NCBI RefSeq assembly: GCF_003634455.1
Contig: NZ_RBLC01000002.1
Coordinates: 186,001 to 250,000 of the forward strand
Source: Flavobacterium endophyticum
GTDB taxonomy: Bacteria > Bacteroidota > Bacteroidia > Flavobacteriales > Flavobacteriaceae
DNA: 64,000 nt
Direction of reading: 5' to 3'
Below, in pieces: positions 45,818 to 53,330 of the stretch. A model generated the notes under the pieces. It was not told where the DNA came from and did no database searches. It worked only from the letters and a program-made list of their open reading frames with translations. Every line of letters begins with the position of its first letter. Position 1 is the first letter of the stretch. The position numbers and the translations under genes were made by a program.

Positions 45818-46468
45818 TTATAACTGTATTTTAAAAACTTTTTCAAAATTTAATCGGATGATTTCCTGCAATTCATCGGTACTTTTACTTTTATATCGCG
45901 AAGCTATCGCATACACCTCTTCAATGGTTTCATCTAGGGTATCGGTTTCCAAAAAAAACTGGTTGTCAGGAATATTTTTAAAGACCGATTCCAACTCTGG
46001 ATTTCTTAACAAATACTTTCCGAAAGAAAGATAAAATCCGTTGCTTAGTAGCTGTTTTGCCAGCTGCTCGTTTTTTGAAAATCCGTGGATAATCATCGGA
46101 ACCGTTATTCCCAAATCATTTTTGATCGCAATCAATTCCTGAAAAGAAGCCACACAATGAATCACAACTGGCTTTTGGTATCTTTCTGCCAAAAGCAATT
46201 GTTTCCTGAATACTTCTTCTTGCAAATCAAACGGAACTTCAATTCTTTTGTCCAAACCGCATTCTCCTACTGCCAAGCAATTTGCAGATTGCAGTTTTTC
46301 TTCAATAATCCCCAAATCTTCTTCTATCCTATCTTCTACAATATACCAAGGATGGATTCCTATCGAATAAAACGGAATGGTTTCATCAAATTCCTGCGGA
46401 TACTGATTCACCAATTCAAGACAATCGGGATGGTTTGAGAATTTGTGCGTATGGAGATTGTATAGCAA
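45818..46468 (-). CDS. TatD-family metal-dependent hydrolase
   Basis: 216 residues. The metal HxH is in YNLHTHKF; the others are in GIHPWY, AVGECGLDKR and CVASF/IIHGFSKN, and ETDTLDETIEEVY. TatD relatives act as DNases. It is shorter than E. coli TatD. It starts at TTG 46468; no ATG precedes it in frame after the upstream gene's stop. Confidence 0.85.
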   Translation of the reverse strand: MLYNLHTHKFSNHPDCLELVNQYPQEFDETIPFYSIGIHPWYIVEDRIEEDLGIIEEKLQSANCLAVGECGLDKRIEVPFDLQEEVFRKQLLLAERYQKPVVIHCVASFQELIAIKNDLGITVPMIIHGFSKNEQLAKQLLSNGFYLSFGKYLLRNPELESVFKNIPDNQFFLETDTLDETIEEVYAIASRYKSKSTDELQEIIRLNFEKVFKIQL

Positions 46469-46471
46469 AAC

Positions 46472-47074
46472 TTATTTTTTAAATTTTTTCACGCCAGCCT
46501 TGATTTCAATTTTAAGGTCATTTTCTTGTGGCGGAATCGGACAAGAATATTTGTGATTGTAAGCGCAATACGGGTTGTATGCTGTATTAAAATCAATCGC
46601 AATCGTATCGCCTTCAGGAATTTTCAGATCGACATATCTTCCACCGCCATAGCTTTCCACGCCCGAAGTCAAATCTGTGAAAGGCAGGAAAAGCGCGTCT
46701 TTGTATTTGTCAATTTTCTTCAAATCTTGGCTTTGGTAGATATTCAGCTTGAAATGCTTGCCGTCGATCGAAAAATGTACCTCGCCATATTTTATGTAGA
46801 TTGGCTTTCGAGATGTTGTCGTCGGCATTTCAAAAGGTTTTTCATCGGGAGTCCTTACAAATTTTGCGTTTACAAAAAACTTTTCGCTGATCGGATAAAA
46901 ATCCAACGACTTGAATTCCTTCCAATCTTTTTTGAGCAATGGACTTTTTACAGAATCAGCATATTCTGTATTGATTTCTTTTTGAAAAGCAATAACAGAA
47001 TCTTTTACAAAACTTTTTTGTGCGGATGAAACCACAGCTGCCAGCAAAAACAAGAGGTTTAGAAAGCTTTTCAC
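46472..47074 (-). CDS. DUF1684 secreted protein
   Basis: 200 residues from GTG 47074 with an N-terminal signal (FLNLLFLLAAVVSSAQ). The DUF1684 pattern is plain: LLKKDWKEFKSLDFYPISEKFFVNAKFVRT and FLPFTDLTSGVESYGGGRYVDLKIPEGDTIAIDFNTAYNPYCAYNHKYSCPIPP. The last motif with Cys and Tyr is the family signature. No function is established to my knowledge. First gene of the minus-strand cluster to 43722. Confidence 0.9.
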   Translation of the reverse strand: MKSFLNLLFLLAAVVSSAQKSFVKDSVIAFQKEINTEYADSVKSPLLKKDWKEFKSLDFYPISEKFFVNAKFVRTPDEKPFEMPTTTSRKPIYIKYGEVHFSIDGKHFKLNIYQSQDLKKIDKYKDALFLPFTDLTSGVESYGGGRYVDLKIPEGDTIAIDFNTAYNPYCAYNHKYSCPIPPQENDLKIEIKAGVKKFKK

Positions 47075-47171
47075 AGTTTTAAATTTTAGGCAAAAATAAG
47101 CAAAATAATCGATTACAGATTCTAAAAAAAGGAATCCAAACTTTGTAACTTTGTGTCAAATTCACAATTCA

Positions 47172-47671
47172 ATGCTTCAAAAAGCTTTCAAACGCTACAT
47201 CGATTCTTTTAGAGGCTTTACAAAAGAAATCTATTGATGTCTTTCAACGGACTGCTCATATTCTTCTTAGAAATGCCAACGGTCACCTTTCTCGAAAGAA
47301 AAAAGGTAAATCGTCTAAAAATTATTCTTTGGGGTACTTTTTTCGTTAGCTTAAGCTTTTTTGTATTGCTTTTCGACAACTGGGTGGGCATCTTGGTCAT
47401 CAGCATGGTCTTTATCACTATAGGAGAAATGCTGAACTTTCCGTTTTCAAATAGTTTTGCGATGAGCCGAGCTCCAAAAGGACATGAAGGCCGCTATATG
47501 GCTTTGTTTACGATGAGCTTCAGCCTCGCGCATGTCACCAGCGCTAAATTAGGTATGGAAATTATTTCCCGCTTTGGCTACAATGCAAATTGGATCGTAA
47601 TGGGAACTTTGGGCCTTCTCTCCTGTGCCAGCATCATTTATTTGAAACAAATGATCTTAAAAAACAAATAG
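47172..47671 (+). pseudogene. MFS transporter remnant with a large internal deletion
   Basis: ATG 47172 opens 21 codons (MLQKAFKRYIDSFRGFTKEIY) that look like the N-terminus of a flavobacterial MFS permease, then stops at TGA 47235. A different frame (from TTG 47234) then runs 145 codons and matches the C-terminal half of the same type of permease: SFNGLLIFFLEMPTVTFLE, NFPFSNSFAMSRAP and RYMALFTMSFSLAHV. About half of a 400-residue protein seems removed at the junction near 47230, and the frame no longer matches. It is very likely non-functional. Confidence 0.75.
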
Positions 47672-47800
47672 CTTATTTTAGATAACAAAGGCGTTTTTCT
47701 AAACTCCTTTGCTTTCAGCATTACATTTTTGATTAATTTAGCTTGCATTTTCGTTTTTATTATACCTTAAATATCAACTATTTACAAATAAAAAAGACAT
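47672..47800 (+). other. Intergenic region upstream of the BlaI operators
   Basis: AT-rich with no gene seen. A weak partial repeat (ACAAAGGCGTTTTTCTAAACTCCTTTG) near 47688-47714 may be a poor terminator for the MFS remnant. Confidence 0.3.
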
Positions 47801-47803
47801 AAA

Positions 47804-47859
47804 AACTAAAAAAACAGTTCAATAACTAAAAAAATAGTTTGCAAACTAAAAATTTAGTT
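47804..47859 (+). promoter_or_regulatory. Three tandem BlaI-type operator palindromes
   Basis: Three 16-bp dyads of the form AACTA-N6-TAGTT occur at 47804-47819 (right arm CAGTT), 47824-47839 and 47844-47859, with an exact 20-bp centre-to-centre distance, about two helical turns. The third lies in the spacer of the promoter at 47838-47868, so binding would block transcription. They are expected to be bound by the BlaI-like protein encoded next. Confidence 0.75.
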
Positions 47860-47868
47860 GTAAGTTTG
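47838..47868 (+). promoter_or_regulatory. Promoter of the blaI-blaR1-like operon
   Basis: TTTG (47838-47841), 19-bp spacer, TAAGTTTG (47861-47868): an exact Bacteroidota-type promoter. It overlaps operator box 3 and touches box 2. Confidence 0.75.
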
Positions 47869-47895
47869 TCTTGTTAAAGGGTTAGATTGGTATTT

Positions 47896-47928
47896 CTCTT
47901 GAACGTTCTATCTTGGAACGTTCGGGAG
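47896..47928 (+). other. Leader hairpin built on a repeated GAACGTTC palindrome
   Basis: CTCTTGAACGTTC (47896-47908) and GAACGTTCGGGAG (47916-47928) pair over 13 bp, with two G.U pairs and a 7-base loop. GAACGTTC itself is a perfect 8-bp palindrome occurring twice. It lies in the 5' leader, 22 bases before the ATG, and is not followed by a T run, so it is not a simple terminator. Confidence 0.55.
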
Positions 47929-47950
47929 ACTTCCAAAAAATAAAAAAAAG

Positions 47951-48310
47951 ATGCAAAAATTAACAAACAAAGAGGAAGAAGTAATGCACATTTTATGGAG
48001 ACTTGAAAAAGCTTTCGTAAAAGAGATAATGGCCGAAATCAAAGAAGACCAGCCACATTACAATACGCTCTCGACTATTGTGAGAATATTGGAGGAAAAA
48101 GGTTTCGTATCGCATACTGCTTTCGGAAACTCGCACCAGTATTATCCTATCGTAGCCATTGAAGACTATAGAAAACGTTTTATGACTACAGCAATTGACA
48201 ATTATTTTGACAGCTCTTATAAAAACCTAGTCTCCTTTTTTGCTGAAGAAGAAAAGATTTCTGCCGACGAATTACGTGAGATTTTAGACATGATCGAAAA
48301 AAAGAAATAA
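47951..48310 (+). CDS. BlaI/MecI/CopY-family transcriptional repressor
   Basis: 119 residues: a winged helix (LTNKEEEVMHILWRLEKAFVKEIMAEIKEDQPHYNTLSTIVRILEEKGFVSHTAFGNSHQYYPI) plus a C-terminal dimerisation part (YKNLVSFFAEEEKISADELREILDMIEKK). It should bind dyad operators as a dimer; the three palindromes upstream are the likely targets. In classical systems its inactivation depends on the M56 membrane protease BlaR1 or MecR1, whose homologue follows after 2 bases. Confidence 0.93.
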   Translation: MQKLTNKEEEVMHILWRLEKAFVKEIMAEIKEDQPHYNTLSTIVRILEEKGFVSHTAFGNSHQYYPIVAIEDYRKRFMTTAIDNYFDSSYKNLVSFFAEEEKISADELREILDMIEKKK

Positions 48311-48312
48311 GC

Positions 48313-49938
48313 ATGGAAAACTTCATCCTCTATTTTGCAAAAGCATCTGCCCTATTGGCCGTGTTCTTTCTAGCCTACTATTTCCTGTTGCGAAAAGAGA
48401 CATTCTTTACGTCTAACAGATGGTTCCTCTTGGCTGGGATACTAACCTCATTGGCTTTGCCGCTTGTTATTTTCAAAAAAATAGTGTGGACAGAACCTGT
48501 CGTAAGGCACTATGTACCCTTAGAAACAGGGGCGTATCCTATGACTTACGTTAGAGATTTTCCAAAAACCGAAATACCACCAATGATTCAAGAGCCTTCG
48601 TTTGAGATTAATTGGCTGTATGTTGTAGCCGGAATCTATCTTATGGGGATGCTTTTCTTCTTAGGAAAATTTATTCGAGACTTTTGGGCACTAAAAAAAA
48701 TATTTAAAAACCAGACGATAGAAACTTGCGGCAGTTTTAAGCTTGTGGATACGGATAGAATACAGTCGCCTTTTTCATTTTTTAATTATATCGTCTATAA
48801 TTCAAACCGTTTCAGGCAAGAAGAATTAGATAACATTTTAGAACATGAGAAAGTACATAGCTCGCAGATGCATTCGGCCGACATGATCATAAGCCAACTA
48901 TTCTGCATTGCCTTTTGGTTTAATCCTTTTGCCTGGTTGCATAAAAAAGCTATTGTCCAAAACTTAGAATTTATTGCCGATTCGACAGCCTTAAAAATGG
49001 TTTCGGACCGAATCATATACCAAAAAACATTATTAAAAGTAAGTGCACCTCATCACTGCATTCCAATTACTAATCATTTTTTTCAATCATTAATCAAAAA
49101 GCGAATCGTTATGTTAAACACAGATCAATCAAAAAAGAGAAATTCATGGAAGTATGCAATCGTATTGCCATTACTGACAGTTTTCATGCTTCAGTTTCAA
49201 GTGGAAACCGTAGCGCAGGAGAAATCTTCAAAAAAAGCAATCCAGGAAACAAATCCTTATGAATTCAAAGTAGATAAAAATTCTACGGATGACTATCTAA
49301 AACTGCAATCAGAGATTTTTAAGAAGAATAATGGAATCGACGTGAAGTTTTCAAAAGTCAAAAGAAATGCCGACAAGGAAATCGTGGCCATCAAGACAAC
49401 TTACAAAGACAAGGATGGCAATTCAGGAAATTCATACCTAAAAAGCGACGAACCAATCCAACCTTTTGTATTGAAAAAAGAAGATGATAAAGTCGTTATT
49501 TCTAGCCCTAAAAACACATTCTACGGCAGAACTACAAACGGATCTTCTGTAGTAGTATCAGCCGATAAGCTTGAAATGCCAACACCTCCTATTCCGCCAA
49601 CACCGCCAGTAATGCCTGCAATGCCAAATACGCCGCCGGTTCCGCAATTCCCAACACCTCCAACGCCTCCAACTGTTGCTTATAACGAAGACAGCAAAGA
49701 ATGGAAAGAATTTGAGAAAAAGATGAAGGAATTTGAAACTAAGATGGAAGCTAAAGACGGTGAAATGGCAAAATTCGAAAAAGCCATGGAAAAATATGGT
49801 GAAGAAATGGAAGCTGCCTTCTCAAAAGACTTCGAAAAACAAATGGAAGAGTTTGAAAAGAAAATGGAAATCTTCGAAGAGCAGATGGAAGCCTATGCAA
49901 AACAGATGGAAGAACAAATGGAGAAAAACTTAAGATAA
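48313..49938 (+). CDS. M56-family (BlaR1-like) membrane metalloprotease with Pro-rich and charged C-terminus
   Basis: 541 residues. Membrane helices lie at about 5-25, 36-53, 100-120, and a last one at 281-297. The zinc site is H178EKVH182 with E219 in NLEFIAD. The periplasmic part after residue 300 has no penicillin-binding (transpeptidase) domain. It consists of about 120 residues of unknown fold, a Pro-rich segment (about 421-455, with PPIPPTPPV), then an 80-residue Met/Glu/Lys/Phe-rich coiled coil. So the signal sensed is unlikely to be a beta-lactam bound by a PBP-like domain. Confidence 0.9.
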   Translation: MENFILYFAKASALLAVFFLAYYFLLRKETFFTSNRWFLLAGILTSLALPLVIFKKIVWTEPVVRHYVPLETGAYPMTYVRDFPKTEIPPMIQEPSFEINWLYVVAGIYLMGMLFFLGKFIRDFWALKKIFKNQTIETCGSFKLVDTDRIQSPFSFFNYIVYNSNRFRQEELDNILEHEKVHSSQMHSADMIISQLFCIAFWFNPFAWLHKKAIVQNLEFIADSTALKMVSDRIIYQKTLLKVSAPHHCIPITNHFFQSLIKKRIVMLNTDQSKKRNSWKYAIVLPLLTVFMLQFQVETVAQEKSSKKAIQETNPYEFKVDKNSTDDYLKLQSEIFKKNNGIDVKFSKVKRNADKEIVAIKTTYKDKDGNSGNSYLKSDEPIQPFVLKKEDDKVVISSPKNTFYGRTTNGSSVVVSADKLEMPTPPIPPTPPVMPAMPNTPPVPQFPTPPTPPTVAYNEDSKEWKEFEKKMKEFETKMEAKDGEMAKFEKAMEKYGEEMEAAFSKDFEKQMEEFEKKMEIFEEQMEAYAKQMEEQMEKNLR

Positions 49939-49956
49939 GACAAAACAAGAAAGCAA

Positions 49957-49987
49957 AAGGCTGTCCTAAAAAGACAGCCTTTTTTTG
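49957..49987 (+). terminator. Intrinsic terminator
   Basis: AAGGCTGTC - loop - GACAGCCTT followed by TTTTTT, after the blaI-blaR1-like operon. Confidence 0.9.
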
Positions 49988-50011
49988 TATCTTTAAATAA
50001 AAAGAAAAGTC

Positions 50012-50152
50012 ATGTTCAAACTATTAGCAAAACTAAACAAGTGGCTGCTGCCCAACTATACCAAGAAAGGCTTAGACTTAGCCAAGGCAACCAAATGGCA
50101 AAAAGCAATCATTGCCTGGAAATATTATGTCACGACCCATGTGTTAGATTAA
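50012..50152 (+). CDS. Conserved 46-residue small protein
   Basis: 46 codons plus stop. Basic and amphipathic (MFKLLAKLNKWLLPNYTKKG ... WQKAIIAWKYYVTTHVLD), with a weak -7 box (TATCTTTA, about 49988) upstream. It overlaps the end of convergent apt by 4 bases. I recall similar tiny proteins in Flavobacteria sometimes labelled SsrA-binding protein, a name the sequence does not justify. The function is not known. Confidence 0.6.
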   Translation: MFKLLAKLNKWLLPNYTKKGLDLAKATKWQKAIIAWKYYVTTHVLD

Positions 50153-50661
50153 TATTTCAAGGGAGAAAAGATATCATACTGTTTGATTTTTTCCCTGCCG
50201 TTGAGAAAAGTAAGCTCCATCAAGAAATTACACTGTACGATTTCCCCGCCTAGCCTTTCAACCAATTCGCACATCGCTTTTGCCGTTCCGCCAGTAGCCA
50301 AGACATCATCATGAATCAATACTCTGTCGCCTTTTTTTATAGCATCGGTATGCATTTCTAAGGTATCGGTGCCATATTCCAGTTCATACGTTGCTGTAAT
50401 GGTCGTAAACGGAAGCTTCTTCGGCTTCCTCACCGGAACAAACCCCGCTCCCAATCGATACGCCAAAAGCGTAGCAAAAAAGAAGCCGCGGCTCTCTGCT
50501 CCTACTACTTTATCAATCTTTTTATCTTTTAAGCCATTGATTAGCAGTTCCAAACACGCTTTTGAAGCCTCTGCATCAGCCAAAAGAGGTGTTATATCTT
50601 TAAAAACAATTCCAGGTTTCGGAAAATCCTGAATATCACGGATGTACTTTTCTATTGACAT
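50149..50661 (-). CDS. apt: Adenine phosphoribosyltransferase
   Basis: 170 residues from ATG 50661 (MSIEKYIRDIQDFPKPGIVFKDITPLL). The frame extends 7 codons upstream into the -33 region of the tRNA promoter, so the later start is preferred. Marks: VGAESRGFFFATLLAYRLGAGFVPVRKPKKLP and the PRPP loop RVLIHDDVLATGGTAKAM. It salvages adenine to AMP. Confidence 0.95.
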   Translation of the reverse strand: MSIEKYIRDIQDFPKPGIVFKDITPLLADAEASKACLELLINGLKDKKIDKVVGAESRGFFFATLLAYRLGAGFVPVRKPKKLPFTTITATYELEYGTDTLEMHTDAIKKGDRVLIHDDVLATGGTAKAMCELVERLGGEIVQCNFLMELTFLNGREKIKQYDIFSPLKY

Positions 50662-50688
50662 TTTTATTACATTTAATTTCAAAATTGA

Positions 50689-50719
50689 TTTGCAAGATAA
50701 ACATAATTTCCTATATTTG
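50689..50719 (+). promoter_or_regulatory. Promoter of tRNA-Arg
   Basis: TTTG (50689-50692), 19-bp spacer, TATATTTG (50712-50719), 13 bases before the tRNA: a consensus Bacteroidota promoter. Confidence 0.75.
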
Positions 50720-50731
50720 CACCCGCATTAA

Positions 50732-50805
50732 GGCCTCGTGGCGCAACTGAATAGCGCATCTGATTACGGCTCAGAAGGTTACTGGTTTGAATCCAGTCGA
50801 GGTCA
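50732..50805 (+). tRNA. tRNA-Arg (anticodon ACG)
   Basis: 74 nt. Acceptor GGCCTCG pairs with CGAGGTC (one G.U). The D stem is GCGC/GCGC. The anticodon stem is TCTGA/TCAGA around loop TTACGGC, so the anticodon is ACG, read as ICG, for CGU/CGC/CGA Arg codons. The T stem is ACTGG/CCAGT with loop TTTGAAT. The CCA end is not encoded. It has a consensus promoter and a strong terminator. Confidence 0.95.
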
Positions 50806-50846
50806 CTAAAGGGACAAAAGATAAATTATCTTTTGTCCCTTTTTAT
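50806..50846 (+). terminator. tRNA-Arg terminator
   Basis: AAAGGGACAAAAGATA / TATCTTTTGTCCCTTT stem of 16 bp with T run, directly after the tRNA. Confidence 0.92.
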
Positions 50847-50907
50847 TTGACCCAGCTACTAGAAAACAAAGACATAATTTGCAATGTTCCTGAGTCTGTG
50901 CAAACTT

Positions 50908-50923
50908 TTTACCATTTGATAAA
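50908..50923. promoter_or_regulatory. TTTACC-N4-GATAAA dyad upstream of the Crp-like gene
   Basis: TTTACCATTTGATAAA, 34 bases before ATG 50957. It is almost the same dyad as at 51571 before the SDR gene, so it may be an operator of this Crp/Fnr regulator. Confidence 0.5.
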
Positions 50924-50956
50924 TCCTGTAAAGATCCTATTTACTAATTTTCCGTC

Positions 50957-51526
50957 ATGAAAGAACTCACAGACTTCTTATTGCAATTCGGAAACCTGAA
51001 CACTCAGCAGATTGACCTCATCGGCAGCAAGACTGAGGAACTGTTACTCAAGAAAGAGGCATATTTCTCGGAAGCAGGAAAAATTCCAAACCAGGTCGGC
51101 TTTATTTTGGAAGGTATTCTGCGGGTCTGCTATTACGACAACAAGGGCGAAGAAGTCACCAAGTATTTCGGCGACGAAAATCACCTCATTGTTGACTGGC
51201 ACCATTTCGAGGCAAAAATTCCTGCTTCAGAATACGTCCAAGCTGTTACCGAATGTAAACTGCTCGTATTTTCCCGAAAAGACTGGGAAGAACTGTCCAA
51301 TACTATTATCGGATGGGACACTATTGTCAATAAAATTATCCAAAAGGCACTCATAGAAAAACTAGACCGAAGAAGTCCGCTAGTTTCAGAAGATGCCACG
51401 ACACGATACCTGACATTCTTAGAAAAATTTCCCTCTATCGCCAATCGCGTTCCACTTTCTTATATCGCTTCCTATTTAGGCGTCACGCAGCAGTCGCTGA
51501 GCCGAATCAGGAAGAACATCCGTTGA
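50957..51526 (+). CDS. Crp/Fnr-family transcriptional regulator
   Basis: 189 residues. The cyclic-nucleotide-type beta barrel (EAGKIPNQVGFILEGILRVCYYDNKGEEVTKYFGDENHLIV) and long helix are followed by a short HTH (IANRVPLSYIASYLGVTQQSLSRIRKNIR). Typical of Bacteroidota Crp-like proteins of about 190 residues with an incomplete cNMP site. It probably regulates the SDR gene downstream, since both have the TTTACC dyad ahead. Confidence 0.9.
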   Translation: MKELTDFLLQFGNLNTQQIDLIGSKTEELLLKKEAYFSEAGKIPNQVGFILEGILRVCYYDNKGEEVTKYFGDENHLIVDWHHFEAKIPASEYVQAVTECKLLVFSRKDWEELSNTIIGWDTIVNKIIQKALIEKLDRRSPLVSEDATTRYLTFLEKFPSIANRVPLSYIASYLGVTQQSLSRIRKNIR

Positions 51527-51570
51527 TCCTGATTTGCTTGCACAGAGTCGGATTGGACTGAAAATCGCTT

Positions 51571-51586
51571 TTTACCAAATGGTAAA
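51571..51586. promoter_or_regulatory. TTTACC-N4-GGTAAA dyad upstream of the SDR gene
   Basis: TTTACCAAATGGTAAA, with perfect 6-bp arms, 55 bases before ATG 51641. A matching dyad with one arm mismatch lies at 50908. Both are preceded by CT, giving CTTTTTACCA in each. Confidence 0.55.
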
Positions 51587-51640
51587 TGGTTTTATTCTTT
51601 TCAGGGCCAACTTTGCATTGTTAATCTTAAATCAGCAAAA

Positions 51641-52402
51641 ATGAAAAAAGCACTTATTACAGGAGCTAATAAAGGTATTGGCTTTGAGGCCGCGAGACAA
51701 TTATTGCAAAAAGGCTTTTATGTCTATCTGGGAAGTAGAAATTTGGAAAGCGGACTGCAAGCAGTCGACAAATTAAAATCGGAAGGATTGTCTAATGCAG
51801 AAGCCATCCAGATGGATGTAGCCAGCGACGAATCCGTAAAAAAAGCCCGTTTGGCAATCGGTAGCAAGACAGACGTTTTGGATGTTCTCATCAACAATGC
51901 CGGTATTACAGGAGTAAAACTACAAGAAGACGGAAGCTTTATCCCGCAGACCGCAACCGATACTAGCGTTGATATCTTTAAGGAAGTATACGAAACCAAC
52001 GTCTATGGCGTAATAAGAGTGACGCAGGCCTTTCTGGATCTGCTAAAAAAATCAGACGAGCCGAGGATTGTAATGGTAAGCTCCAGCCAAGGTTCTATTA
52101 CATTGCACAGCGATCCATCCTACAAATATTACAACCATAAAGGAGCGGTCTATCTATCCTCTAAATCCGCCCTAAATATGTACACTGTAAACTTGGCTTA
52201 CGAATTGGGCGATACCAATTTCAAGATCAATGCCGTAAGTCCCGGCTTTACCAAAACCGATCTAAACTATAACAGAGGCACAGGCACGGTTGAAGATGCT
52301 GGAAAACGAATAGTAAAATACGCCTTGATAGGCAACGATGGCGTAACAGGAAAATTTTTCTGCGAAGAAACCAATCCTGAAACAGGAGAAATTCCGTGGT
52401 AG
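51641..52402 (+). CDS. SDR-family oxidoreductase (carbonyl-reductase-like)
   Basis: 253 residues. TGANKGIGFEAARQLLQKGFYVYLGSR is the NADP-binding loop; LINNAGITG, VMVSSSQGSI, and the active-site YxxxK in VYLSSKSALNMY follow. The sequence resembles the plant salutaridine-reductase-like and human carbonyl-reductase-like classical SDRs. It likely reduces an unknown carbonyl. The Crp-like gene 115 bases upstream is its probable regulator. Confidence 0.9.
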   Translation: MKKALITGANKGIGFEAARQLLQKGFYVYLGSRNLESGLQAVDKLKSEGLSNAEAIQMDVASDESVKKARLAIGSKTDVLDVLINNAGITGVKLQEDGSFIPQTATDTSVDIFKEVYETNVYGVIRVTQAFLDLLKKSDEPRIVMVSSSQGSITLHSDPSYKYYNHKGAVYLSSKSALNMYTVNLAYELGDTNFKINAVSPGFTKTDLNYNRGTGTVEDAGKRIVKYALIGNDGVTGKFFCEETNPETGEIPW

Positions 52403-52423
52403 AATTTTATTTTACAAAACTTG

Positions 52424-52449
52424 AAAAGGCGACCAATTGTCGCCTTTTT
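52424..52449. terminator. Bidirectional intrinsic terminator
   Basis: AAAAGGCGAC - CAATT - GTCGCCTTTT between the convergent genes ending at 52402 and 52470. Confidence 0.88.
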
Positions 52450-52469
52450 ACTTTCATTAATCTTCTGTC

Positions 52470-53225
52470 TTAAAAACCATAGACGCCTCCGCCAACGGTG
52501 ATTTTCTCTCCGGTAATCCATGCCGCCTCATCAGAAGCAAGAAATACGGCAACTTTTGCAATATCATCTGGCTGACCCGTACGGCCCAGCGGTGTTTTAG
52601 AAACAAAACCTGCTTCCGCCTCACTGCCGATAAACCCTGCGCTATGAGAACCTTCAGTCTCTACAATACCTGGCAGAATAGAATTGATACGGATATTTCT
52701 TCCGGCAAATTCTTTAGATAAAGAAATGGTAATAGCATCTAGTGCTGTTTTTGTCGCCGAATAAACCGAACCGGTAGGCAAAGGCGAATTGCTCGCTCCC
52801 GAACTGATATTAATAATGTTACCTCCCTTATCGCCAAAAAGCTTCAAAGACTCCTGTATGGCAAGTATGGATCCCAAGACATTGATATTAAAAGAACGAT
52901 GGAACGTTTCTGCCGATACTTGCTCAATAGGCTCATACAGATAAATGCCCGCATTGTTTACCAGAATATCCAATGTGCCGAAAGCCTTTTTAGTTTCGGC
53001 ATGCAATCTTGCCACATCAGCTTCTTTTGATACATCGCCCTGCACTGCAATGGCTGTTCCTCCCTGATCGGTTATTGCGCTGACTACTTTTTCGGCGTCT
53101 TCTTTACTCGAAGCATAATTCACTACAACCTTTGCCCCTTCTGCGGCAAAATATTTTGCAATCGAAGCACCTATTCCTTTTGATGCCCCTGTAACTATGG
53201 CTACCTTATCTTTTAATCTGTTCAT
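52470..53225 (-). CDS. SDR-family oxidoreductase (HxlR-paired, module 1)
   Basis: 251 residues from ATG 53225 (MNRLKDKVAIVTGASKGIGA); the frame is open 13 codons more, into the promoter. TGASKGIG, LVNNAGIYLYEPIEQVSAE, NIINISSGASNSPLPTGSVYSATKTALD (Ser, Tyr, Lys of the active site) and FLASDEAAWITGEKITVGGGVYGF are the glucose-1-dehydrogenase/FabG-like pattern. It is divergent from an HxlR gene with a shared operator. A -7 box TAGCTTTG lies at 53257-53250. Confidence 0.9.
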   Translation of the reverse strand: MNRLKDKVAIVTGASKGIGASIAKYFAAEGAKVVVNYASSKEDAEKVVSAITDQGGTAIAVQGDVSKEADVARLHAETKKAFGTLDILVNNAGIYLYEPIEQVSAETFHRSFNINVLGSILAIQESLKLFGDKGGNIINISSGASNSPLPTGSVYSATKTALDAITISLSKEFAGRNIRINSILPGIVETEGSHSAGFIGSEAEAGFVSKTPLGRTGQPDDIAKVAVFLASDEAAWITGEKITVGGGVYGF

Positions 53226-53277
53226 TTTTATTTTATTTAAAGTGAGATGCAAAGCTATAGACATTACATTTATTTAA

Positions 53278-53325
53278 GTAACTTTGTTACCAAAAGTAAT
53301 AGTAACCAACAGGTAACAAAGTAAC
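53278..53325. promoter_or_regulatory. HxlR operator region, module 1
   Basis: GTAACTTTGTTAC (53278-53290), AAAAGTAATAGTAAC in the middle, GGTAACAAAGTAAC (53312-53325): a long imperfect dyad made of GTAAC units. The left arm contains TAACTTTG (53279-53286), a fitting -7 element for the hxlR gene. It begins exactly 21 bases from the end of the SDR -7 box, as in module 2. Confidence 0.65.
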
Positions 53326-53330
53326 ACCGT

